NCBI RefSeq assembly: GCF_014698035.1
Contig: NZ_JACJSF010000013.1
Span: forward strand, 1-64,000
Source: Desmonostoc muscorum FACHB-395
GTDB taxonomy: Bacteria > Cyanobacteriota > Cyanobacteriia > Cyanobacteriales > Nostocaceae
Direction of reading: 5' to 3'
Length of the DNA stretch: 64,000 nucleotides
Shown here in pieces: positions 53,320 to 62,645 of this stretch. The notes under the pieces were generated by a model. It was not told where the DNA came from and made no database searches. It saw nothing but the letters and a program-made list of their open reading frames with translations. The number at the start of each line of letters is the position of its first letter. The stretch's first letter is position 1. The position numbers were made by a program, and so were the translations under genes.

Positions 53320-54609
53320 ATGCAAATTCTGATTTATTCATACAACTATCATCCAGAACCAATTGGTATTGCACCTTTGATGACTGAACTAGCAGAAGGG
53401 CTGGTGAAGCGAGGGCATCAAGTGCGGGTAATTACAGGTATGCCTAACTATCCTCAGCGCCAGATTTACGACGGGTATCGAGGTAAGTTATATGTTACTG
53501 AACAGAAAAATGGTGTCAAAATTCAGCGTAGTTACCTGCGGATTAAATCTAAACCCAACCTCGTAGACCGACTACTGCTAGAGTTGAGCTTTGTTTTTAC
53601 AAGTTTGCCACAAGCCCTCAAGGGCGAGCGACCTGATGTAATTCTCTTAACAGTACCACCGCTACTAGTTTGTTTACCTGCAACTTTGATAGGTTGGCTA
53701 TACAACTGCCCGGTAGTACTGAATGTGCAAGATATCCTTCCAGAAGCTGGTGTGCGTGTTGGTCTAATTAAGAATAAGTTGATGATTAAAGCTCTGGAAG
53801 CTTTAGAAAAATTTGCTTACCGAACTGCACATACCATTAGCGTGATAGCCGATGACTTTGTAGATAATTTAAAAAATAAAAGTGTACCTGCTAATAAAGT
53901 TACCTGCATTCCCAATTGGGTAAATCTAAATTTTATCCGCCCTTTACCAAAGGAAAATAACTCTTGGAGAGCTACCCATCAACTCGATGGTAAATTTGTA
54001 GTGCTTTATTCAGGTAATATTGCTCTCACGCAAGGTTTAGAAACAGTAATAGAAGCAGCAGCCCGTTTATGTCATCTAAAAGAAATTATCTTTGTCGTAG
54101 CAGGCGAATCTCAAGCCCTTGAAAGATTGCAAAAACATTGTCTTGCTTGTGGTGCAGATAACGTTTTGCTTTTACCATTGGAAGTGCGAGAAAAACTACC
54201 ACAAATGTTAGCAGCCGCAGATGTGGGGTTGATTGTACAAAAGTGCAATGTGATTTCCTTCAATATGCCTTCTAAAATACCACTGTTGTTAGCCAGTGGT
54301 CGCCCAATTGTGGGTTCGGTTCCCGCCGCCGGCACTGCTGCCAAAGCCATCAGACAAAGTGGTGGTGGTGTTATCGTTGAGCCTGAGTCAGCAGATGCTT
54401 TGGCTGCGGCGGTGCTAGATTTATATCATCAGCCGGAATTAGCAGCGCAATTAGGACGTAAAGGAAGAAAGTTTGCGGTAGAGAACTATTCCTTTGAGCA
54501 AGCGCTAGACCGATATGAAGAGTTATTTGCTGATGCGATCGCTAAAAAAGCAACAAACTTGGATATTTTACCAGAAATAAGTTCTAAAGAATCACTTGTT
54601 GATATTTGA
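53320..54609 (+). CDS. Family-4 glycosyltransferase (WcaI-like) of the scytonemin locus
   Basis: This 429-residue GT-B glycosyltransferase has the N-terminal acceptor domain YSYNYHPEPIGIAPLMTELAE and the linker IPNWVNLNFIRPLP. The donor domain has VLYSGNIALTQGLETVIEAA and the E-x7-E-like region FNMPSKIPLLLASGRPIVGSVP. WcaI-type enzymes add sugars during exopolysaccharide assembly. In Nostoc punctiforme a glycosyltransferase occupies the same place after scyF. It could build the sheath polysaccharide that holds scytonemin, or glycosylate an intermediate; neither can be read from the sequence. The tyrA start follows within 20 bp, so it is co-transcribed with the aromatic genes. Confidence 0.85.
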   Translation: MQILIYSYNYHPEPIGIAPLMTELAEGLVKRGHQVRVITGMPNYPQRQIYDGYRGKLYVTEQKNGVKIQRSYLRIKSKPNLVDRLLLELSFVFTSLPQALKGERPDVILLTVPPLLVCLPATLIGWLYNCPVVLNVQDILPEAGVRVGLIKNKLMIKALEALEKFAYRTAHTISVIADDFVDNLKNKSVPANKVTCIPNWVNLNFIRPLPKENNSWRATHQLDGKFVVLYSGNIALTQGLETVIEAAARLCHLKEIIFVVAGESQALERLQKHCLACGADNVLLLPLEVREKLPQMLAAADVGLIVQKCNVISFNMPSKIPLLLASGRPIVGSVPAAGTAAKAIRQSGGGVIVEPESADALAAAVLDLYHQPELAAQLGRKGRKFAVENYSFEQALDRYEELFADAIAKKATNLDILPEISSKESLVDI

Positions 54610-54627
54610 AAATTGGGGACGCGAAAA

Positions 54628-55716
54628 ATGCCTCTGAAATCCTCTTATTCAGATCAGCTTAAGAAAACTGACCAGAGCTTGATCGCCTTACTTAGCGATC
54701 GCATATCATTATTAGCATCAGAACAGCCTTCTTTAGATGAACAACTGGCTGATGTCGCTCCCCTACTCGCTCAAGCTGGTATTCCTGAGTCTGTTTGGGC
54801 GGATGTAGTAAAGAGTTGTCATGCCAGTCTTACCCCTAAATCTGCCACAAATCATGTCATTCCCCGACAAGTTACCATCATCGGTGGACGCGGCAGGATG
54901 GGAAGATTATTTCAAGAGCAACTTTCAGTAGTAGGTCACAATGTTAGCGTTCTTGAACATGATGATTGGGAATACGCAGATAAACTGTTAAGTCAGGCAG
55001 ACTTAGTATTAGTAAGTGTTCCTATTGAACATACGGTTGATGTTATCAAGCGAGCAGCAAAATATCTTGCTCCAACTACAGCTTTGTGTGACATCACAAG
55101 TATTAAAATACAGCCTACTCAAGCAATGATTGAACACCATTGCGGCCCCGTTATGGGTTTACATCCAATGTTTGGGCCAAATATCAAATCGTTTTTGGGG
55201 CAAAAAGTAGTAGTGTGCCCAGGTCGAAATGATGATTCATTTCAATGGCTATTAGATTTCCTGAAAGCTAAAGGTGGTGAATTAATTGTTTGCACACCTG
55301 AAGAACACGATCAAATGATGGTGATTATTCAAGCCACGCAGCATTTCTGTAGATTTAGTCTTGGTGTTTTCTTAGCACAATCAAGAGTAGAGATAGAGCA
55401 GAGTTTAACAATGTCAACTCCTAACTATCGTCAAGAGATTGATATTGTAAAACGTTTATTTTCGCAAAATCCTAATTTATGCGTTGATATTATGCTAGCG
55501 ACTGAAGAAAGGTGTAATGCTATTAGCTTTTTAGCTAAAACTTACAGCCGATTGGCTAGACTGGTGGCTAGGAAGGATAGAGAGGCATTAATTAAAGAGT
55601 TTGAAAATACTCAAAGTTTTTTTGAAGAGAAAATTAATAGTTTTCTCCAGCCTTTAAATACAACGGCTCTGCAACGAGATTTTAAACCCCAGATGCACAC
55701 AAATATTAGCATTTGA
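54628..55716 (+). CDS. tyrA: TyrA, prephenate/arogenate dehydrogenase with chorismate-mutase-like N-terminus
   Basis: A protein of 362 residues is read from ATG 54628, seven bases after GGGGAC; a TTG at 54613 is a weaker option. The N-terminus (SLIALLSDRISLLASEQP) resembles a reduced AroQ chorismate mutase helix bundle. The Rossmann dehydrogenase starts TIIGGRGRMGRLFQEQL, with VLVSVPIEHT and the substrate-binding GLHPMFGPN His. The architecture resembles enteric T-proteins. It would make p-hydroxyphenylpyruvate (or tyrosine via arogenate), the second ScyA substrate. The stop codon directly abuts the next gene's GTG, so they are translated in tandem. Confidence 0.88.
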   Translation: MPLKSSYSDQLKKTDQSLIALLSDRISLLASEQPSLDEQLADVAPLLAQAGIPESVWADVVKSCHASLTPKSATNHVIPRQVTIIGGRGRMGRLFQEQLSVVGHNVSVLEHDDWEYADKLLSQADLVLVSVPIEHTVDVIKRAAKYLAPTTALCDITSIKIQPTQAMIEHHCGPVMGLHPMFGPNIKSFLGQKVVVCPGRNDDSFQWLLDFLKAKGGELIVCTPEEHDQMMVIIQATQHFCRFSLGVFLAQSRVEIEQSLTMSTPNYRQEIDIVKRLFSQNPNLCVDIMLATEERCNAISFLAKTYSRLARLVARKDREALIKEFENTQSFFEEKINSFLQPLNTTALQRDFKPQMHTNISI

Positions 55717-56373
55717 GTGACAAAAACTATGCTGATAGATATCTTTCATGATACCGTTTGCCCTTGGTGCAGAATTGGGAAAAAACATCTATTTGATGCA
55801 CTGGCACAATGGCAAGAACAAGAAGTAAATATCCAATGGCATCCCTTTCTTCTGGATGATACTGTTCCTGCTGAGGGGTACGAATTTAGTAGCTTTATGC
55901 AAAATAGAAAAGGCATTAAAGCGCCAGAAATGCAACAGATGTTTGATTATACGCAACGCGCAGGGGAGGCGGCTGGGGTTAAGCTAGATTTTGAAAAAAT
56001 CCGTTTGGCTGTCAATACTAAGCTTGCTCACCAACTGATTGCATTAGCACCGACAAACATAAAAAATGATGTCGTTGAAGCTATTTATAGAGCTTACTTT
56101 GAAGAGGGTTTGAATATTGGAGATATTAACGTTATTGTTGCCATCGGTACAGCATACCAGATGGATGCTACCGAATTAAAGTTGCAATTAAACGATCGCG
56201 ATGTCGTTGATACAGTTGTTGCTGAATCGGCATTTGCTCGCTTAAATGGCATCAACAGCGTGCCGTTTTTCATCATGAATAATCAAGTCAAGGTAAATGG
56301 TTCTCACTCGGTTGAGGTTTTCCTTGAAGCTTTGAATAGTACTGCACTTTTAGATATACCTGCAAAAATATGA
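55717..56373 (+). CDS. DsbA-family (FrnE-like) thioredoxin-fold oxidoreductase
   Basis: This 218-residue thioredoxin-fold protein has active site CPWC in HDTVCPWCRIGKKHLFDAL and the cis-Pro region GINSVPFFIMNN. An alpha-helical insertion lies between them. No signal peptide is visible, so it is likely cytoplasmic, like FrnE and 2-hydroxychromene-2-carboxylate isomerase relatives, despite the DsbA name. It begins at GTG 55717 right at the tyrA stop (an ATG four codons on is possible). It overlaps the next gene by ATGA. The corresponding Nostoc punctiforme locus also has a dsbA here, and its contribution to scytonemin is unknown. Confidence 0.87.
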   Translation: MTKTMLIDIFHDTVCPWCRIGKKHLFDALAQWQEQEVNIQWHPFLLDDTVPAEGYEFSSFMQNRKGIKAPEMQQMFDYTQRAGEAAGVKLDFEKIRLAVNTKLAHQLIALAPTNIKNDVVEAIYRAYFEEGLNIGDINVIVAIGTAYQMDATELKLQLNDRDVVDTVVAESAFARLNGINSVPFFIMNNQVKVNGSHSVEVFLEALNSTALLDIPAKI

Positions 56374-57554
56374 TAGTTGACATCAAGCAAAAAAATAGAT
56401 TAATTCATCAACGTGTTTCGGTTACTTTTAACTATGAGATTTACTTCACCCAAAATTTATTTGAGTTGAAAAACCCGACGCTAGCGCAAGTAATTTCGGC
56501 AGATGAGGAGACAAAGCCGAAGAAAATAGTTGCGGTGGTAGACGCAGGAATATTAAAGTATCAACCGGAATTGGTGAAGCAATTAGTTGCGTATACCAAG
56601 TTTTATGGAGAGGTACTAGCGATCGCAGCCGAACCGATGATAATTTCGGGAGGAGAAGCTGCCAAAAACGATCGCACTCTAGTAGAGCAAATCCAGCAAC
56701 TCATTGAAACAGCCGGATTATGTCGTCATTCTTATGTGTTAGCGATCGGGGGCGGGGCGATATTGGATTTGGTAGGATACGCTGCTGCAACTGCTCATCG
56801 GGGAATTCGCCTGATTCGGGTTCCGACAACGGTGTTAGCACAAAATGATTCCGGGGTTGGGGTAAAAAACGGCATCAACGCATTTGGTAAAAAGAACTTT
56901 CTCGGCACATTTGCACCACCTTATGCAGTTATAAATGACTCTGCGTTCTTGACAACCCTAGACGATCGCGATTGGCGTTCCGGGATTGCAGAAGCCGTGA
57001 AAGTGGCGCTAATTAAGGATGCTAAGTTTTTTGATTTTATCCACTCTCACAGCAAGGCCCTGGGGCGGCGAGATATGGATGCTATGCAACAGGTTATCTA
57101 TCGTTGCGCCCAGTTGCACCTTGAACATATTGCCAATAGCGGCGATCCTTTTGAAATGGGTTCCTCTCGTCCCCTAGATTTTGGACATTGGGCGGCTCAT
57201 AAACTGGAGCATTTGACAAATTATCGCTTGCGTCATGGCGAAGCTGTTGCGATCGGTATTGCTTTGGATAGCACTTATTCTTATTTAGCAGGATTGCTTG
57301 ATTGTTCAGAATGGCAACGGATATTAGATACTTTATCAGCGTTAGGTTTCACGTTGTATGTGCCAGAACTAGCTCATAAGTTATCACAACTAGAACATCC
57401 TGATTGTTTGTTTCATGGTTTAACTGAGTTCCGCGAACACTTGGGTGGAGAATTGACTTTAACCTTGCTAAAAAGTATTGGCAAAGCAATTGAAGTTCAT
57501 GAGGTAAATTTGTTGTTATATAGGCAAGCAATATCACTATTGCGGGAATTTTAG
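56370..57554 (+). CDS. aroB: 3-dehydroquinate-synthase-like sugar phosphate cyclase
   Basis: This 394-residue NAD/metal-dependent cyclase has the motifs GGGAILDLVGYAAATAHRG (NAD binding), RVPTTVLAQNDSGVGVKNGIN, GTFAPPYAVINDSAFLTTL, the SGIAEAVKVALI metal Glu and LDFGHWAAHKLEHL. In housekeeping AroB the corresponding segments read PDGEKYKS and SVGGKTGVNHP, while this protein has GGEAAKND and GVGVKNGINAFG. It therefore belongs to a divergent subgroup near the EboD/EEVS-type cyclases. It starts inside the dsbA stop codon, indicating translational coupling. The scytonemin locus context suggests it feeds the shikimate pathway, but an unusual product is possible. Confidence 0.8.
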   Translation: MIVDIKQKNRLIHQRVSVTFNYEIYFTQNLFELKNPTLAQVISADEETKPKKIVAVVDAGILKYQPELVKQLVAYTKFYGEVLAIAAEPMIISGGEAAKNDRTLVEQIQQLIETAGLCRHSYVLAIGGGAILDLVGYAAATAHRGIRLIRVPTTVLAQNDSGVGVKNGINAFGKKNFLGTFAPPYAVINDSAFLTTLDDRDWRSGIAEAVKVALIKDAKFFDFIHSHSKALGRRDMDAMQQVIYRCAQLHLEHIANSGDPFEMGSSRPLDFGHWAAHKLEHLTNYRLRHGEAVAIGIALDSTYSYLAGLLDCSEWQRILDTLSALGFTLYVPELAHKLSQLEHPDCLFHGLTEFREHLGGELTLTLLKSIGKAIEVHEVNLLLYRQAISLLREF

Positions 57555-57571
57555 GGTTGTAAAACTAATAT

Positions 57572-57651
57572 TTCTCTTTACTCTATGCCCTCTGCGCCTC
57601 TGTGGTTCAATAAATTTTTAAACCGCAGAGGCACAGAGAACGCTGAGAAAT
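57572..57651. repeat. Long inverted repeat built from two GAACC-CAGAG modules
   Basis: TCTGCGCCTCTGTGGTTC is followed after an AT-rich loop by AACCGCAGAGGCACAGAG. Flanking TTTCTC/GAGAAA-like ends extend the stem. It follows the aroB-like gene and probably terminates or shields transcription. The rest of 57652-58036 is AT-rich leader DNA before trpE in which I see no clear trp leader peptide or attenuator. Confidence 0.65.
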
Positions 57652-58036
57652 AACAAGATATTCTACGAGTTACATTAAAAGGCTAGATTGAATTTTAAAA
57701 GCATAGATTTAATCCTAAATTTTCAGATATATCTTACTTTTGACAGAGGCGAATAAGCTCAAGTTAAATTATCAGGAATAACAATAAAGGATTAGTATAA
57801 AAAGCGAATAAATTGACACCCAATCGAAAAATTATTCAATGTATTATCTGCTTGATATCTAGTAGTCTTAAATAAGAAGCAAAAAGTTTTTAATTACATT
57901 CTCCACCAATAATTCGCAGATTGAAATAGCTTGATTTAGATTGAAATTTAATCATCTAAATTCTTTATCTGCCTATAAATAACTACTAATAATCATTAAT
58001 AGCTTTTGACTAATCACTCTTGCAAAGAAATTACCC

Positions 58037-60247
58037 ATGATTTTTAATTCCCGTTCCTACAAAACCCTTGGCGGCGTAATTATTTCTCGCTCTATCACCG
58101 AAGTGAAGATGGACACTGCCCTCGAAGATATTCTATTTCACTTAAATTCTCAGCGTGGCGGTTTGTTAAGAAGCAGCTACGAATATCCAGGCAGATATAA
58201 AAGATGGGCGATCGGATTTGTCAATCCACCATTAGAATTAACTACACAGGAAAATGTTTTTAATTTGATAGCGTTGAATGAACGCGGTCAGGTACTTCTA
58301 CCATTGCTATTAGAGTGTTTATCCAACTCACTCCAACTGGAGAAAGTTACCCTAGACAATAATAATATTGTCGGCTTTGTTAAAGCTACTAAGAGATTAT
58401 TCACTGAAGAAGAGCGCAGTAAGCAACCTTCAGCATTTACCGTTGTTCGGGAAATTTTACACACTTTCTCTAGCCAAGAAGATGAGCATTTAGGATTGTA
58501 TGGGGCTTTTGGTTATGACTTAGTTTTTCAGTTTGAACCAATTACCCAACGTCTAGAACGTCCTACAGACCAACGCGATTTGGTACTTTATCTCCCTGAT
58601 GAATTGATAGTGGTTGATTACTATCAGCAACGCGCATTTCGTCTGCAATATGATTTCCAAACAGCGCACGGCAACACGATGAACCTTCCTCGAACAGGTG
58701 AGTCTGTTGATTATCGCGGAAAACATCTTACCCCTAATCAAACTGCTGACCATAAAGTAGGCGAGTATGCGAAAAAAGTTGAGTCTGCACTCGATTATTT
58801 TCGCCGAGGCGATTTATTTGAAGTTGTTCCTAGCCAAAACTTTTTTGAAGGTTATGAAGATGAACCCAGCAAACTATTTGAAACTTTAAAGGATATAAAT
58901 CCTAGTCCTTATGGGTTTATTTTTAATTTAGGTGGAGAATATTTAATTGGCGCATCTCCAGAAATGTTTGTGCGAGTTGAAGGAAAGCGGGTAGAAACTT
59001 GTCCTATTAGTGGCACTATTAGCCGGGGACTAGATGCTCTTGACGATGCGGTGCAAATTCGTCATTTACTCAACTCGCACAAAGATGAAGCTGAGTTGAC
59101 CATGTGTACTGATGTCGATCGCAATGATAAATCCCGAATCTGCGAACCTGGTTCAGTTCAAGTCATTGGTCGTCGCCAAATTGAATTATACAGCCATTTA
59201 ATTCATACAGTAGATCATGTTGAAGGGACACTGCGATCGCAATTTGATGCTTTAGATGCCTTTCTTTCCCACACTTGGGCGGTTACAGTCACCGGCGCAC
59301 CCAAAAAAGCTGCAATAGATTTTATTGAACAGCACGAACGTAGCGCCCGACGTTGGTATGGTGGCGCAGTCGGTTATTTAAATTTCAATGGGAATTTAAA
59401 TACTGGATTAATTCTGCGGACCATTCGATTAAAAGACTGCATCGCCGAAGTGCGAGTTGGGGCGACTGTCCTTTATGACTCTATACCCCAAGCAGAAGAA
59501 CAAGAAACAATTACTAAAGCTGCTGCTTTATTTGAAACGATTCGCCGTGTTAAGCAAAGCAGTCACAAAATTGATGAATCCAGTTCTAAAAAATCAGCTA
59601 AAATTCTACCTTGTGCGGCAACTGGCAAACGCATCTTACTAATAGATTATGAAGACTCCTTTGTTCATACCCTAGCTAATTACATTCGCCAAACCGGTGC
59701 AAGTGTCACCACATTACGTCATGGTTTCTCAGAATCGCTATTCGATACAGAACGCCCTGACTTAGTTGTTTTATCTCCTGGCCCTGGTAGACCAAGTGAT
59801 TTTCGGGTTCCCCAGACTGTCGGTGCGCTTCTTCATCGCAAAATTCCCATTTTTGGAGTTTGTCTAGGGCTGCAAGGCATCGTTGAAGCTTTTGATGGAC
59901 AATTGGGAGTTCTTAACTATCCTCAACATGGGAAATCTTCACGGATTTTCGTTACTGATTCCGATTCCGTTACCTTCAAGAATCTACCAGAATCCTTTAC
60001 TGTGGGTAGATATCATTCATTGTTTGCTCTCCCGCAACATTTACCCCAAGAACTGAAGGTGACAGCGATTTCTGATGACAACGTAATTATGGGTATTGAA
60101 CATCAGACACTTCCCATCGCCGCCGTTCAGTTTCATCCAGAATCAATCATGACTTTAGCGGGAGAAGTCGGTCTGGAAATCATTAAAAATGTGGTGCGTG
60201 CATATACACAAATTAAAGAGCCATTGGGAATAGGGAATAGGGAATAG
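58037..60247 (+). CDS. trpE: Fused anthranilate synthase (TrpE-TrpG)
   Basis: This 736-residue fusion has component I (residues about 80-515). Motifs are SPYGFIFNLGGEYLIGASPEMFVRVEGKRVETCPISGT, DEAELTMCTDVDRNDKSRICEPGSV and TGAPKKAAIDFI. Component II (residues about 530-725) is a glutamine amidotransferase with Cys609 in FGVCLGLQGIVEAF and the His-Glu pair in VQFHPESIM. It makes anthranilate from chorismate and glutamine. A Trp-sensing LLES-like motif is not clearly present near the N-terminus, so feedback control is uncertain. In the scytonemin locus such trp duplicates support Trp supply, with housekeeping copies elsewhere. The 3 prime end runs into GGGAATA repeats. Confidence 0.92.
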   Translation: MIFNSRSYKTLGGVIISRSITEVKMDTALEDILFHLNSQRGGLLRSSYEYPGRYKRWAIGFVNPPLELTTQENVFNLIALNERGQVLLPLLLECLSNSLQLEKVTLDNNNIVGFVKATKRLFTEEERSKQPSAFTVVREILHTFSSQEDEHLGLYGAFGYDLVFQFEPITQRLERPTDQRDLVLYLPDELIVVDYYQQRAFRLQYDFQTAHGNTMNLPRTGESVDYRGKHLTPNQTADHKVGEYAKKVESALDYFRRGDLFEVVPSQNFFEGYEDEPSKLFETLKDINPSPYGFIFNLGGEYLIGASPEMFVRVEGKRVETCPISGTISRGLDALDDAVQIRHLLNSHKDEAELTMCTDVDRNDKSRICEPGSVQVIGRRQIELYSHLIHTVDHVEGTLRSQFDALDAFLSHTWAVTVTGAPKKAAIDFIEQHERSARRWYGGAVGYLNFNGNLNTGLILRTIRLKDCIAEVRVGATVLYDSIPQAEEQETITKAAALFETIRRVKQSSHKIDESSSKKSAKILPCAATGKRILLIDYEDSFVHTLANYIRQTGASVTTLRHGFSESLFDTERPDLVVLSPGPGRPSDFRVPQTVGALLHRKIPIFGVCLGLQGIVEAFDGQLGVLNYPQHGKSSRIFVTDSDSVTFKNLPESFTVGRYHSLFALPQHLPQELKVTAISDDNVIMGIEHQTLPIAAVQFHPESIMTLAGEVGLEIIKNVVRAYTQIKEPLGIGNRE

Positions 60248-60382
60248 GGAATAGGGAAGAGGACAAGGGGACAAGGAGAATGGGGGACAAGGGGAAAGAC
60301 TTGTTTCAAATTCTCACCCCTTGCCCCTTGCCCCCTGCTCCCTGCTTCCTACTCCCTGCTCCCTGCTCCCTGCTAACAGATT
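60235..60382. repeat. GGGAATA / GGGGACAA and CCCTGCT simple repeats
   Basis: Direct GGGAATA units overlap the trpE stop, followed by GGGGACAAG units. A complementary TGCCCCTTGCCCCCTGC and CCTGCTC series runs to just before trpC. The same sequence types occur in frame within the PKS gene near 17280 and 17640. The two halves can fold into a long imperfect hairpin. Confidence 0.75.
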
Positions 60383-61210
60383 ATGACTAACCAAGTTACC
60401 GCTTCTCGCCATATTCTTGAAGAGATTGTGTTGCATAAAAGGCAAGAAGTTGCACAGATGCAGCAAGAATTTCCTTTAGCTTCTTTGCAACAGCAGTTAA
60501 TTACGGCTCCAAGTGTCCGAAATTTCTTAGCTGCTTTACAACAAAATCCTAACCAACCTAGCTTAATTGCCGAGGTAAAAAAGGCATCACCCAGCCGTGG
60601 GATTATTCGGGCTGATTTTGATCCAGTTGCGATCGCTCAAGCTTATGAACGAGGTGGTGCAGCTTGTCTATCAGTCCTCACCGATCATAAGTTTTTTCAG
60701 GGCAGTTTTGACAATCTGCGTAATGTGCGATCGCACGTTGCATTACCCCTACTGTGCAAAGAATTCATCATTGACCCCTATCAAATCTATCTAGCACGGA
60801 CAGCAGGCGCAGATGCAGTTTTGTTGATTGCCGCTATCTTATCAGACCAAGAACTGCAAAACTTTCTGCGAGTGATTCATGATTTGGGCATGACTGCACT
60901 GGTGGAAGTCCATACTTTGGCTGAACTGGATAGAGTTCTTAAGCTTGACGATTTACATTTAGTAGGAATCAACAATCGCAATCTAGAAGATTTTACGGTT
61001 GATTTAGGAATAACCCAGCAACTTTTAGCGCAACGTCAGCAATATTTGCAAAGTTTGGATATCACTGTTGTCAGTGAATCTGGACTGTATACACCAGCTG
61101 ATTTATCTCTTGTCGCTGAAGCTGGTGTACGTGCGGTTTTGGTTGGAGAATCTTTAGTTAAACAAAGCGATGTAGAACAAGCTGTGCGTAGTCTTTTGAG
61201 GCTTTCTTAG
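60383..61210 (+). CDS. trpC: TrpC, indole-3-glycerol-phosphate synthase
   Basis: This 275-residue TIM barrel has the expected catalytic segments. [20 protein letters not shown] has the catalytic Lys and the phosphate site. [63 protein letters not shown] and VSESGL complete the barrel ends. It converts carboxyphenylamino-deoxyribulose phosphate to indole-3-glycerol phosphate, the TrpA substrate. It is a stand-alone enzyme, not fused to TrpF. It lies 135 bp after trpE across simple repeats, and a 450-bp gap with the 21-bp tandem array separates it from trpA. Confidence 0.93.
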   Translation: MTNQVTASRHILEEIVLHKRQEVAQMQQEFPLASLQQQLITAPSVRNFLAALQQNPNQPSLIAEVKKASPSRGIIRADFDPVAIAQAYERGGAACLSVLTDHKFFQGSFDNLRNVRSHVALPLLCKEFIIDPYQIYLARTAGADAVLLIAAILSDQELQNFLRVIHDLGMTALVEVHTLAELDRVLKLDDLHLVGINNRNLEDFTVDLGITQQLLAQRQQYLQSLDITVVSESGLYTPADLSLVAEAGVRAVLVGESLVKQSDVEQAVRSLLRLS

Positions 61211-61371
61211 AATACAGACCTAACCCCCAGCCCCTTCCCTTGCAGGGAAGGGGAGTAAGATTCAAAGCCTCTCTCCTTTTAGGAGAGAGGTTTGGAGAGA
61301 GGTCAAAGTGTATTACATCCAAGCGAGAAGCGCTATATTACTTCAAAAATGAAGCTCTAATACTCGACGAC

Positions 61372-61581
61372 GGAGCTAAAAGACTCGTTAACGGAGCTAA
61401 AAGACTCGTTAACGGAGATAAAAGCCTCATTAACGGAGATAAAAGCCTCGTTAACGGAGCTAAAAGACTCGCTGACGGAGCTAAAAGACTCATTAACGGA
61501 GATAAAAGCCTCATTAACGGAGCTAAAAGACTCGTTAACGGAGATAAAAGACTCGTTAACGGAGCTAAAAGACTCAACAAC
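61372..61581 (+). repeat. Tandem array: ten 21-bp units between trpC and trpA
   Basis: Exactly ten units of the type GGAGCTAAAAGACTCGTTAAC run from 61372 to 61581. They are mostly of two sequence types (GCTAAAAGACTC and GATAAAAGCCTC) in mixed order. Because 21 is a multiple of three, both strands stay open, and a 124-codon frame (61240-61614) covers the array with heptapeptides such as NGAKRLV. I see no start signal or ordinary coding flank, so it is called a minisatellite. The 61211-61371 part holds C-run/G-run repeat DNA (AACCCCCAGCCCCTTCCCTT). Confidence 0.85.
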
Positions 61582-61662
61582 AAAAAATATAGCGTGGGTA
61601 TCGCTAATTCCTAAATGTTGATTTTTCCAGAATTATTAACTAATCATTAACTATTTTTCAAA

Positions 61663-62472
61663 ATGACTTCTATTTCCGACTCCTTTCAAACTTTACGTGA
61701 GCGCCAACAGTGTGCTTTAATCCCCTTTATCACAGCAGGCGATCCTAACTTAGAAACCACTGCCCAAGCTTTACGCATCTTAGATCGTAATGGTGCAGAC
61801 TTCATCGAGTTGGGCATTCCTTACTCCGATCCTCTCGCAGATGGGCCTGTAATTCAAGCAGCAGCAACTCGCGCTTTGCAAAAAGGCACAAAATTAGAGC
61901 AAGTATTAGAAATGTTGGAAGGTTTAACTCCTACCCTGAAAGCACCGATAATTCTATTTACTTACTACAATCCCATTTTGCACCGGGGTATTAAGACGTT
62001 TTTGGCCCAAATTGCTGCTGTTGGGGTGCAAGGCTTAGTAGTGCCAGATTTACCCTTAGAAGAAGCAGGAGAATTAATCCAAACTGCTGCATCTTTTGGG
62101 ATTGAGGTAATTTTACTTGTAGCTCCTACCAGTTCTAAAGATAGGATTTTAGCGATCGCTCGTCAATCTCAAGGTTTTATCTACCTGGTAAGCGTCACAG
62201 GCGTTACAGGTATCCGCGCTCAAATCCAAGACCGCGTAAAAGATTTAATTACCGACTTGCGAAGCGTCACCGATAAACCCATCGGCGTTGGTTTTGGTAT
62301 TTCCGGGCCAGAACAAGCGCATCAAGTAATGGAATGGGGAGCAGATGCGGTGATTGTTGGTAGTGCCTTCGTCAAACGTCTAGCTGAAGGTAGCCCAACA
62401 GAAAGATTACAAGCTGTAGAAAAGCTTTGTCAAGAACTTAAAACAGCAATTACCCCAGTATCCCTGCAATAA
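61663..62472 (+). CDS. trpA: TrpA, tryptophan synthase alpha subunit
   Basis: This 269-residue TIM barrel releases indole from indole-3-glycerol phosphate. The catalytic Glu is in [21 protein letters not shown], with the catalytic Asp in the same segment. The loop-6 region is [12 protein letters not shown], and the phosphate site is [14 protein letters not shown] and [12 protein letters not shown]. Length and motifs are fully typical. It pairs with TrpB, 173 bp downstream, across an inverted repeat. In Nostoc punctiforme a tyrosinase-like gene (tyrP) is known between the corresponding trpA and trpB, but no ORF exists in that gap here. Confidence 0.95.
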   Translation: MTSISDSFQTLRERQQCALIPFITAGDPNLETTAQALRILDRNGADFIELGIPYSDPLADGPVIQAAATRALQKGTKLEQVLEMLEGLTPTLKAPIILFTYYNPILHRGIKTFLAQIAAVGVQGLVVPDLPLEEAGELIQTAASFGIEVILLVAPTSSKDRILAIARQSQGFIYLVSVTGVTGIRAQIQDRVKDLITDLRSVTDKPIGVGFGISGPEQAHQVMEWGADAVIVGSAFVKRLAEGSPTERLQAVEKLCQELKTAITPVSLQ

Positions 62473-62508
62473 GTTGTTTCTGCAAAGTAAAAAACTCTCT
62501 CTCTTTCT

Positions 62509-62581
62509 TCTCTCTGTGCCCTCCGCGCCTCTGTGGTTCGATAAAAAATAACGAACCGCAGAGACACAGAGAACGCAGAGA
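62509..62581. repeat. Inverted repeat of GAACC-CAGAG modules between trpA and trpB
   Basis: CTCTGTGCCCTCCGCGCCTC then GTGGTTCG pairs, across an AT-rich loop, with CGAACCGCAGAGACACAGAG then AACGCAGAGA. It is the same structure as at 57572-57651. It may modulate read-through into trpB. Confidence 0.65.
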
Positions 62582-62645
62582 TTTGAAGAGTCACCTTGAA
62601 TAGAACGAAAGTAAAAAATACTTGAACGTAAAAGGATTTTAAACA

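Noticed and set aside
61240..61614. 124-codon frame over the 21-bp array as a protein gene
   Set aside because: Openness follows from the 21-bp unit length. The flanks are intergenic-type repeat DNA, and no ribosome-binding site precedes the start.
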